From Rhodothermaceae bacterium (GTDB lineage: Bacteria > Bacteroidota > Rhodothermia > Rhodothermales > Bin80), in the NCBI GenBank assembly GCA_009841335.1, contig VXLY01000043.1, forward strand, positions 1 through 51,700: 51,700 bases of DNA, in the 5' to 3' direction. Of this stretch, positions 1-7,197 are shown in pieces. Numbering within the stretch: position 1 is the stretch's first letter; the number at the start of each line of letters is the position of its first letter. The notes beneath the pieces are model-generated. The model had not been told where the DNA came from and did no database searches. It worked only from the letters and a program-made list of their open reading frames with translations. The position numbers and the translations under genes were made by a program.

Positions 1-102
1 GTGAAGATGTAGAGGGTTAGGGAAGCGGAGATTCTGATACGAGTTGCAATTTGAGTTTTAATTCGCATATTTAGAATACAACATCCAGAAAACAACATTC
101 GC
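1..102. other. Left-edge non-coding leader
   Basis: This AT-rich stretch ends just before the first gene. I see no coding fragment, RNA gene or clear repeat. It presumably holds the promoter of the DinB-type gene, but no convincing -35/-10 pair or strong Shine-Dalgarno sequence can be pointed to. Confidence 0.4.
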
Positions 103-639
103 ATGAAGCTGCCAGATCCATTACGTTTTCCAATAGGCGCTCCCAGGGTGGGGGAAAGTTTGTCTATTCCAGAGCGTAGTGAACTCATTAGTCAAATTGA
201 GTCTGCACCGATGCTGCTTCGTCAGGCGGTAGCCGGACTGACGGACAGTCAATTAGATACCCCTTATCGCCCTGATGGCTGGACTGTACGCCAAGTTGTA
301 CATCACATCCCTGACAGCCACCTGAATGCATACATTCGTTTTAGATGGGCTCTTACAGAGGATTTTCCACGGATCAAGGCCTATGATCAAGATGCATGGG
401 CAGATCTCTCCGATGCGCGTCACGGTCCCGTTGAAGAATCGCTTGCACTTCTGGATGCACTGCATCCTCGCTGGTGTAGACTCATGCGGGCGATGAGCAC
501 AGGTGACTGGCAGCGTGAGGTTATGCATCCAGAGGACGGCCTGCGGACCTGTGAGAACTTTCTGACGATTTATGCATGGCATGGTCAACACCACATAGCA
601 CATATCACGGGTCTGCGTGATCGGGAAGATTGGTGGTAG
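103..639 (+). CDS. bstA: YfiT/BstA-like DinB-family metal-dependent bacillithiol transferase
   Basis: The 178-residue protein has the YfiT layout: an N-terminal LRFPIG-type stretch, YRPDGWTVRQVVHH at 55-68 and a C-terminal WHGQHH at 159-164. His67, His160 and His164 sit where the divalent-metal triad of YfiT proteins is expected. In this DinB four-helix family, B. subtilis members transfer bacillithiol to electrophiles or act as metal-dependent hydrolases; the protein should be cytosolic. The length is normal for the family. It is a single-gene unit, convergent with the Na/Pi transporter 250 bp away. The family call is firm, but the thiol substrate here is inferred because no bacillithiol-synthesis gene is in the window. 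Confidence 0.88.
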   Translation: MKLPDPLRFPIGAPRVGESLSIPERSELISQIESAPMLLRQAVAGLTDSQLDTPYRPDGWTVRQVVHHIPDSHLNAYIRFRWALTEDFPRIKAYDQDAWADLSDARHGPVEESLALLDALHPRWCRLMRAMSTGDWQREVMHPEDGLRTCENFLTIYAWHGQHHIAHITGLRDREDWW

Positions 640-891
640 ATCGTGGTGCGTGTAGAGTGTTTCTTGAATTCGCTTGTATTCGTGAGACATTGACAGCCTG
701 GCACAGAAACTGACTGGGATTAGCCTGCTGGAAGAATTGTCTCACAAGGCTCATAAAGAGACGTGCAGGCTCAGGAATGATCCTTCGAATACGGGCATTG
801 GCCGCAGCTCATTTGAATTGTACCCGAGGATTCGGTAACAAGCAGCGGATCGCAAGTGCTGTTTTCTGGCGGGCATTATCGAATATTACCG

Positions 892-2043
892 TCAGAAACC
901 CAGGCTACGTGTTAACAGAATTATTACTAGGGGAACAAGAAAGAATATACAAGCAACATATCCAAATGCCCAAGCGCGGTTCTTCACAACAAGTACCCCT
1001 AATAACTCCGACATACTCACGGGAATTCTTCGAATCATTCGCAAGGGAAGGAAGGTGATTACGCCACAACAATTAAATATGAGATGAGCAAGCGCTACCT
1101 GCAGGGCAGCGGCTCCCAATACACTGCCACCACTTGCCAAAACCAGTGAAGCTAATAGTGCCGTGACCGTCGTGCCAATGTTTGCACCCAGTACAAATGG
1201 GAAGATTTGTGATACGGTTACAATTCCTGCCCCAACCAAGGGCACCGTGATTGATGTTGTAATCGATGAGCTTTGCACCATTATGGTCACGAGCGTACCA
1301 AAGACGAGCGCAATCGGTGCAGGACCAAATAGGTATTTATTGATGAGTCGCTCTGAACGGCCTAGGAACAGCTTGCGCAGGAGTACCACCAGATAGCGCA
1401 AAGAAAAAAACAGGAGTAGAACACCGAGTATCAGGACCAGCACACCGGAGTCTAGCATCAAAGCGACCAGGCCACTCACCACGGGCCCAGTCATCACATC
1501 TACAAAATCAAACAACTCAGTTCCGCCCACACCCGTAACCCCGGTGGCAAGCGCAGCAGACGATTTAGACAGAAAACCAAAGAATAACTCCAGGGGAAAA
1601 AAGATCGCGACTGCCAGTAGATTGAAAAAATCATGCACTGTGGCAGCCCCCATGGCCCTGCCGAATTCGTCCTTTCTCCCGATATGGCCCAACGAAACAA
1701 TGGTATTCGTCACGCTAGTACCTACGTTAGCTCCAAGCACTATCGGAATGGCACCCGCGACAGTAAGCCCTCCGCCGGCTACGGCGGATACCGCCAATGA
1801 GGTTACTGTGGAGGAGCTTTGTACTAGAGAGGTTGCAAGGATACCGATGAAGAGGGCTATGAAGGGATTGCTTGTAGTCTGGATCAGTTGTTCAGCAAAC
1901 CCCTCCCCTAGTAGCTTCATTGATGTGCCCATAAGCTCTAGACTGACGAAAAAGCAAAACAGTATAGCGAGCAACCCAAGTAGCGGGAGCAATGGCGAGA
2001 GACGTTGGATTCTCGACAGGTTATTTCGGTCCGATTCTGTCAT
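892..2043 (-). CDS. Na/Pi cotransporter family protein (NptA/PF02690 type)
   Basis: This 383-residue polytopic inner-membrane protein shows the inverted duplication of Na+-dependent phosphate cotransporters. The first half has LVQSSSTVTS (QSSS at 75-78) and GANVGTSVT (104-112). The second half has MVQSSSITTS (QSSS at 257-260) and GANIGTTVT (286-294). These paired QSSS repeats are the hallmark of the family, which moves inorganic phosphate with sodium. It lacks the C-terminal PhoU-like domain of longer bacterial members. It starts 75 bp downstream of the type IX-secreted beta-helix gene on the same strand and is probably the last gene of the receptor operon. Phosphate as substrate is family knowledge supported by the polyphosphate kinases nearby. 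Confidence 0.9.
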   Translation of the reverse strand: MTESDRNNLSRIQRLSPLLPLLGLLAILFCFFVSLELMGTSMKLLGEGFAEQLIQTTSNPFIALFIGILATSLVQSSSTVTSLAVSAVAGGGLTVAGAIPIVLGANVGTSVTNTIVSLGHIGRKDEFGRAMGAATVHDFFNLLAVAIFFPLELFFGFLSKSSAALATGVTGVGGTELFDFVDVMTGPVVSGLVALMLDSGVLVLILGVLLLFFSLRYLVVLLRKLFLGRSERLINKYLFGPAPIALVFGTLVTIMVQSSSITTSITVPLVGAGIVTVSQIFPFVLGANIGTTVTALLASLVLASGGSVLGAAALQVALAHLIFNCCGVITFLPLRMIRRIPVSMSELLGVLVVKNRAWAFGYVACIFFLVPLVIILLTRSLGF

Positions 2044-2118
2044 GGCAATAGAGTAGAAAAACGCCTGGTTCCTTACGCGGGGAGCCCGGCGTTACTTCAA
2101 TACAACGGTGTAGAAATT

Positions 2119-3876
2119 TTATTTAAGGAGCGTCATTTTGCGGGTTAGGCTTTCAGTCTGCGTATTGAGACGGTATAGGTAGAGGCCGCTTGGCAGGTAG
2201 CTCGCATCGAACTGCACACGGAAAGTGCCTGCAGACTTCTGGTCGTCAACAAGAACTGCTACCTGTCGTCCCGTCACGTCCAATACTGAAAGGGTGACGT
2301 TCTGCGCACGGTCAAGGTCGAATTCGACAGTGGTAACAGGGTTGAAGGGGTTCGGGTAATTCTGAGTGAGTGAAATTTCAGAAGGTATTTCCGCTACAGA
2401 AACCTGTTCAATAGACGTCGGGACAGAGTACCCCAGTTGATCAAGTGCAGTCCATCCAAACAGCCAATTCTCGCGGCCAAAGGCGCCGATATAATCGGTT
2501 TCGGAGAAGAATTGATCGCCGTCAGGGTAGTCTGCCCTAGGGAGCGTAAAAGCGGGGCTATTACCGTGGGGTCTTGGATCAAGCAATCCTGTCCCCGTCG
2601 GGCCGCGATCAATTCCTCGTAACTTTGGATCTTCGATAGCATTTCCGTTGGCCTGTAGGTAGGTAAGTACAGCAGTCACAAAAGCGGGATCACTGCCTGC
2701 AATCCAGTCTTGGGGGGAGGTTCCGGAACCGAAATCCCACCAGATGTTGTGAGTCAGACCAAGGTCTCCGGTCTCAAATCGTTGGCGACTGTCCTCAGTC
2801 TTGGATCCTGTATTGTCAATGTCTTCAATTTGGATGGCATGTCCTCCCTTGTCCGTATTAAACTGTGTGAAGATTGAGTTATGATAGAATCCACCGGAAT
2901 TATCGCGGAACATGAGCATTTCGCCGCGATCTGATTCAGGAGAAGCATCGGATCCGGGTCCAACGTACGTGACGTTATAGATTTTCGGGATAGCAAAGGG
3001 CTGGAAGTGTTCGTCGCCTCCTGCACCATCCTGCTCAGCAGCGGCCCCGGCTTTATCTGTACCCTGAAGTACAAACCAGAACTGTCCTTTACCGCGCCAG
3101 CCCTGATCCCAATCAATCGCATCGTCGGAATTAAAGGCGCTCACGAAGTACTTCAGATTGACGGTGCCTCCGAAGAATTCCACACCATCGTCACCACTGG
3201 CAAAGACCTCAATGTGCTCGAGAACTGTACCAGCACCCACACCTCCCAGTGTCAAGCCCTGGATCTCGTTGCCGTCCGACTCACCAATATTAATGCCGGT
3301 ATGACGGATAGAGACGTAGCGCATAACACCAGAGTCATCATCATCCACGCTACCGCCATATTCTGCACGTGTATCCCCATCGGGCAGGAGTTCATTAACC
3401 CCCTCAACCTCCTTATAGTCACCTGCGGCATCACCTGGGTTGTTCGTTCCCGCTTGTCCCAGGATAACGATACCTCCCCAGAGGCCGCGGTCCGGGTCTT
3501 CATTGGTAAGCAAATCGGGGCTGGAGATGTTATCCTGGAACGCGGTAAAAATAATGGGTTGAGTTAGCGTCCCATCGGCAAAAATCTTGCCTCCCCGAGC
3601 GATCACGAGCGCGGAAGCATCTGGCCCCGTTCCCTCCTCAGCTTTTATAACAGTCCCGGCGTCAATGTGTAACGTCGCACCTTCTTCTACGATAACAAGG
3701 CCGTCCAGGATATAAACATTATCGGCGGTCCATCGAACTGTGTCACCTGCTTCGATGTCATGATCTGTTACCGTGACTTCTGGGCGAGACTCAACATCAT
3801 CAAGTTGGGCTGCAGCTTCTCGCGAAGGGGCAAGAGTAATGAATACAGCAAGTAGAGCAGCAATAATCGTTCGCAT
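2119..3876 (-). CDS. Secreted beta-helix-like protein with type IX sorting domain
   Basis: The 585-residue product begins with a signal peptide (about residues 1-23, ending AAAQ). Residues about 50-480 are Gly/Asp/Asn-rich with recurring short hydrophobic turns (for example VYILDGLVIVEEGATLHI), suggesting a right-handed parallel beta-helix. From residue 506 there is an NYPNPFNP motif followed by an 80-residue beta-rich tail ending in MTLLK. This is the type A C-terminal sorting domain recognised by the type IX secretion system, so the protein should reach the cell surface or medium. It lies 157 bp downstream of the TonB receptor and upstream of the Na/Pi transporter. A partnership with the receptor, such as ligand capture, is inferred; no catalytic motif is recognisable. 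Confidence 0.85.
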   Translation of the reverse strand: MRTIIAALLAVFITLAPSREAAAQLDDVESRPEVTVTDHDIEAGDTVRWTADNVYILDGLVIVEEGATLHIDAGTVIKAEEGTGPDASALVIARGGKIFADGTLTQPIIFTAFQDNISSPDLLTNEDPDRGLWGGIVILGQAGTNNPGDAAGDYKEVEGVNELLPDGDTRAEYGGSVDDDDSGVMRYVSIRHTGINIGESDGNEIQGLTLGGVGAGTVLEHIEVFASGDDGVEFFGGTVNLKYFVSAFNSDDAIDWDQGWRGKGQFWFVLQGTDKAGAAAEQDGAGGDEHFQPFAIPKIYNVTYVGPGSDASPESDRGEMLMFRDNSGGFYHNSIFTQFNTDKGGHAIQIEDIDNTGSKTEDSRQRFETGDLGLTHNIWWDFGSGTSPQDWIAGSDPAFVTAVLTYLQANGNAIEDPKLRGIDRGPTGTGLLDPRPHGNSPAFTLPRADYPDGDQFFSETDYIGAFGRENWLFGWTALDQLGYSVPTSIEQVSVAEIPSEISLTQNYPNPFNPVTTVEFDLDRAQNVTLSVLDVTGRQVAVLVDDQKSAGTFRVQFDASYLPSGLYLYRLNTQTESLTRKMTLLK

Positions 3877-3971
3877 AAGTTGTTCAACCCGTGCTTATGG
3901 GATTGAGAGTTATTCCCTGCAAGGAACAACCGGGGGAGGCTTTTCCCAAACCCGGTAATCAGAAGGCACAT

Positions 3972-3987
3972 GTACTTCGGCAAGTAC
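3972..3987. other. Small perfect hairpin between receptor and beta-helix genes
   Basis: GTACTT and AAGTAC form a perfect 6-bp stem around a CGGC tetraloop. It lies in the 157-bp gap between the receptor stop and the downstream start. No T-run follows on the minus strand, so it is unlikely to be a complete terminator. It could stabilise or process the operon mRNA and unbalance expression of the two genes. Confidence 0.3.
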
Positions 3988-4033
3988 GAGGTCTGAGGGG
4001 GGAAGAGCTTGAAGGTGGTTCACGGTTAGAGGA

Positions 4034-7030
4034 TCAATCAATGATATAGGTGATTCCGAGTCCAATCATCCTGGACCGGGAATACGAACTGTAGTCATAA
4101 ATGCGACCTTTGAAGGTCTGGATCTGACGCACATCTGCGCCTAGCAAATTCTTAGCGGTGAGCTTGAGGCGCAGGTTTGCGGGCAAATCTTGCGAAATAG
4201 TTACATCCAGATCGCTCCTGGATTTTTCGAATACATCCGGGGTTGCGCCTTCCGTGACGGACAAGAGTCGATCACCGAAGACGGTATAGTAGACGCCAAT
4301 CACCGTTCCCAGAGTGTAATTTTCGTAGCTTGCGTTGAGGTTGAGCAGGAACGGAGACTGTCCTTCCAGCGAGCGGGTGGTGCTGGCGTTTGGATCTGAG
4401 GCCCGGATAATGATCATCTCTTCCTCGGGGATATCCACTTCCGAGCGAACGAGCGAGAAGTTACCAGCAAGTGAAAGGTTCTTGATAACCGGTATGGTGG
4501 TCCAGGTATCCAGCCGTTTGCGGGCTTCAAGTTCAAATCCAAAGACGCGGGCATGATCTACGTTCTGGAAGGACACAAAGCGTCCTTCCCCTACGTTGCG
4601 CAGGACCCTTTCAATGGGGTCGTCAAATAGCTTGTAGAACCCACTTACAGCAAGGATTTGACCGGCGCGAGCAAACATTTCCCAGCGCACATCAAAGTTT
4701 GTTATGAGTGTGCGATTAAGAAGTGGGTTTCCCTCCTGAATATCTCCGCCAACAAAATTGAAGCTCTGAAAGGGTGCAAGCTCGCGGAAGGTTGGGCGAG
4801 CCAGTGTTCGCGTGGCTGCGAATCGAAGGTTCATACCCTCGGTAATCGCATAAATAACATTGATGGACGGAAGCCAGTCTGAATTGTCCAATAGGCCCGT
4901 TTTTAGTGAATCTGGCAGGTTTTGATCGAAGCTCTCCGTGAGCATTTCGGTTGTTTCCACTCTGGCACCTCCGACTATTTTCAACTGACGAGTGAGTGGC
5001 AGCTCAATCATCAAATAACCGGCAAGAATATCACGGGAAGCGTCGTAATTGGCACGGCTTGGTGAATTTTCCTGCAGATAGAGCCCGGCGTTATAGGCAA
5101 TGATATCGCCAACATTGAGCGTGTCCAACACGCCAATATTTTCAGTTGAGAAGTATTGCTCTGAATTCCCGTCAAAGTCCCTGTAGTCAACTTCCCGTCC
5201 TTCATGATATTCAAAGCGTCGTTGCCTGAACTCCCGCTCAGAGGTGTCGTAGCGTCCGCCAAATTTGACTCGTGCTCCCAATCCTCCCCATTGTCGAAAG
5301 GGGAGGGTAAAATCCAGAATAGCGCCTTGGCTTTTTTCGCTTAGATAACGGAAGTAACGTTGTGGAGGTGGTGCGTTGCCGCCTCCAAGCGAATAGGTTG
5401 TGTCAATACCGCAAGCACCTTCCCTAATGTTCTGGGTAGAGGAGAAGAATCGAAGATCAGGTTCTTCCTGTGAATTCTGTGCAAGAGATACCTTCCATTC
5501 AATTTGGATGGGCGCAAAGCCATGTTCTCCTCTGAATTGAAAACTTTGTAGGGCCCGCTCCTCGTAGTCCAGTGTTCGTGTAATAAATGTTGCGCCTCCG
5601 GTCTGGTCACGAAAACCACTTAACAATGTAGACTGGCTGACACCACTTTGTGTGCGGAGCACAGTGAATACCAATTCGTGATTATCACTGGGTTGGAAAG
5701 CTATTGAACCGGAACCGCCCCAGGTGGCTTCGTCACTTCCTTGGATGTTTTTGAATGACGCGACCTCTTTCGGGTCTGCCTTTGTGATGATATCTAAATC
5801 TGGACCTGGGCCAAAATATGTTGTGCTGAACAGGTTCTCTATGGATGCAACATCTCCACCAATTAGTCGCCATTGACTAAATACACCATCGTCATAGTAG
5901 CTATAGCTTCTGCCATAGGTGAGACTACCGGTCAGGCCAAGTGGTTGACCAAAGAGCATTAGTCGTCCACCGGCAGCAGCGGAGAAGCTATGATTGACGG
6001 GGGTAGAGGCAAAGGAGGGCGACATAACATTGTTAAATGCCCGCGAAAAGGCATTTAAAATGTCGGCACGAGCTGTGCGAATCAGATTAGTTGTGCCACG
6101 TCGCAAGTCACGTAGGTCCGACTCGCGTGGCAATTGTTCAGTGGGATCCTTACTGTCGAGAACATCTGGTAAGGCACGCAGACCGTTGTCGTATCCAAGC
6201 CAGTCTGTATCACTGCCTGCGTAGGAGAGGAAGTTGTCAATACGGCTTGCCTGATCATCGTACGTCATTGACGCTGATACCTGCAGGGTAAATGATTCAG
6301 GGAAGGCCTTTGTCGAAACATCAACCAAACCACCACTGAAATCCCCTGGTTTGTCGGGTGTGAAGGTTTTCAGCGTTACAATGTTATCAAGGAGTGCCGC
6401 TGGGAAAAGGTCCAGCTGAAATGCTTTGCGGTCTGGATCTGCGCTGGGCAAAGTTGATCCATTCAGCGTTGTGCTCGCATAGCGATCGCCTAAGCCCCGG
6501 ATATACACATAGCGGCCACCAACGACGGAGGCTCCGGTCACCTTGGTCATAGCCGCCGCCGCATCACCTGATCCAGAGCGACTGATTGATTCAGCACTGA
6601 TGGCATCGCTTACAGCTACCGCCCTGGCACGCCCGCGCAGCAGGCCTACCTCAGAGCCCTCTAGGACAGTAGCGGTAACGTGCACTTCGCCATATGAGAG
6701 GGCCTCAGTGAAGAGTTCAATTTCCAACCGGGTGATTTCCCCCGCGGAGACAACAACATCCTCCACCGTAATAGTGGTGAAACCTACATAGGAAAAAACC
6801 AACGTGTATGTTCCAGGCTCGGCTACAAATTCGTACCTTCCGTTTAGGTCAGTTGCATCTCCGGTAGTGGTTCCGGCGATGACGGCAGTCGCTCCGATCA
6901 ATGTTTCACCATTTTCGCCGTCAACAACAATGCCCGCTAGTGTACCGGTTTGGGCTTTGGCCGGATGAGCGAGTAGAAGCAGTAGCATCGGAAGCACCAC
7001 CATTAGACCGACGCCGCGATTCTGAGGCAT
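4034..7030 (-). CDS. TonB-dependent outer-membrane receptor with carboxypeptidase-like N-terminal domain
   Basis: The 998-residue protein has a signal peptide (about 1-26, cut after AKA), then a carboxypeptidase regulatory-like beta-sandwich at about 28-105 (GTLAGIVVDGENGETLIGA). A plug domain follows at about 130-250, including YVYIRGLGDRYASTTLNG. The rest is a long beta-barrel ending in GLGITYIID. This matches the receptor family that imports large or scarce ligands across the outer membrane of Bacteroidota-like bacteria using TonB energy. It heads a minus-strand set with the type IX-secreted protein and Na/Pi transporter. The upstream 11-bp-periodic TGTTAA-like repeats suggest phosphate control. 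The ligand is unknown; a phosphorylated compound is inferred from context only. Confidence 0.92.
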   Translation of the reverse strand: MPQNRGVGLMVVLPMLLLLLAHPAKAQTGTLAGIVVDGENGETLIGATAVIAGTTTGDATDLNGRYEFVAEPGTYTLVFSYVGFTTITVEDVVVSAGEITRLEIELFTEALSYGEVHVTATVLEGSEVGLLRGRARAVAVSDAISAESISRSGSGDAAAAMTKVTGASVVGGRYVYIRGLGDRYASTTLNGSTLPSADPDRKAFQLDLFPAALLDNIVTLKTFTPDKPGDFSGGLVDVSTKAFPESFTLQVSASMTYDDQASRIDNFLSYAGSDTDWLGYDNGLRALPDVLDSKDPTEQLPRESDLRDLRRGTTNLIRTARADILNAFSRAFNNVMSPSFASTPVNHSFSAAAGGRLMLFGQPLGLTGSLTYGRSYSYYDDGVFSQWRLIGGDVASIENLFSTTYFGPGPDLDIITKADPKEVASFKNIQGSDEATWGGSGSIAFQPSDNHELVFTVLRTQSGVSQSTLLSGFRDQTGGATFITRTLDYEERALQSFQFRGEHGFAPIQIEWKVSLAQNSQEEPDLRFFSSTQNIREGACGIDTTYSLGGGNAPPPQRYFRYLSEKSQGAILDFTLPFRQWGGLGARVKFGGRYDTSEREFRQRRFEYHEGREVDYRDFDGNSEQYFSTENIGVLDTLNVGDIIAYNAGLYLQENSPSRANYDASRDILAGYLMIELPLTRQLKIVGGARVETTEMLTESFDQNLPDSLKTGLLDNSDWLPSINVIYAITEGMNLRFAATRTLARPTFRELAPFQSFNFVGGDIQEGNPLLNRTLITNFDVRWEMFARAGQILAVSGFYKLFDDPIERVLRNVGEGRFVSFQNVDHARVFGFELEARKRLDTWTTIPVIKNLSLAGNFSLVRSEVDIPEEEMIIIRASDPNASTTRSLEGQSPFLLNLNASYENYTLGTVIGVYYTVFGDRLLSVTEGATPDVFEKSRSDLDVTISQDLPANLRLKLTAKNLLGADVRQIQTFKGRIYDYSSYSRSRMIGLGITYIID

Positions 7031-7094
7031 GAAGAATTTGAGGCTTATGAGAATAGCTCGTCAGAGTAGTTCAATTCACAGGCGGGCAATAGGA

Positions 7095-7133
7095 TGTTAC
7101 CTAAATGCAAACGTGATGTTAAATTTTTGTAAC
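7095..7133. promoter_or_regulatory. Candidate Pho box: four hexamers at 11-bp period
   Basis: TGTTAC (7095-7100), TGCAAA (7106-7111), TGTTAA (7117-7122) and TGTAAC (7128-7133) are each separated by exactly 5 bp. On the minus strand, in the receptor direction, they read GTTACA, TTAACA, TTTGCA, GTAACA, close to the TTAACA-type half-sites with 5-bp spacers bound by PhoP-type regulators. The array lies 65-103 bp upstream of the receptor start and 65-103 bp upstream of ppk1. The spacing is seen directly; phosphate control is inferred from it and from the genes on both sides. Confidence 0.55.
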
Positions 7134-7135
7134 AC

Positions 7136-7148
7136 ATGATTGAATCAT
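7136..7148. promoter_or_regulatory. 13-bp palindrome in the receptor/ppk1 divergent promoter
   Basis: ATGATT-G-AATCAT is a perfect odd-length palindrome three bases after the hexamer array and 49 bp upstream of the ppk1 start. The size suits a dimeric regulator. It may be a second operator on the ppk1 side, or chance in an AT-rich region. Confidence 0.35.
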
Positions 7149-7197
7149 CAAATCCAATGATTCGTTACGGAAGTAATTCCGCTATAGTTCGAGTCTC

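Noticed and set aside
253-690. Minus-strand open frame of about 145 codons over the DinB-type gene
   Set aside because: It is antisense to a well-conserved metal-binding family gene and has no recognisable motif; its Cys/His richness mirrors the sense codons.
1544-2056. Plus-strand open frame of 170 codons over the Na/Pi gene
   Set aside because: It is the antisense shadow of the duplicated QSSS transporter; its sequence is Ser/Thr/Pro-rich without family features.
3007-3567. Plus-strand open frame of 186 codons inside the beta-helix gene
   Set aside because: The opposite strand encodes a complete signal-to-sorting-domain protein; this frame lacks motifs.
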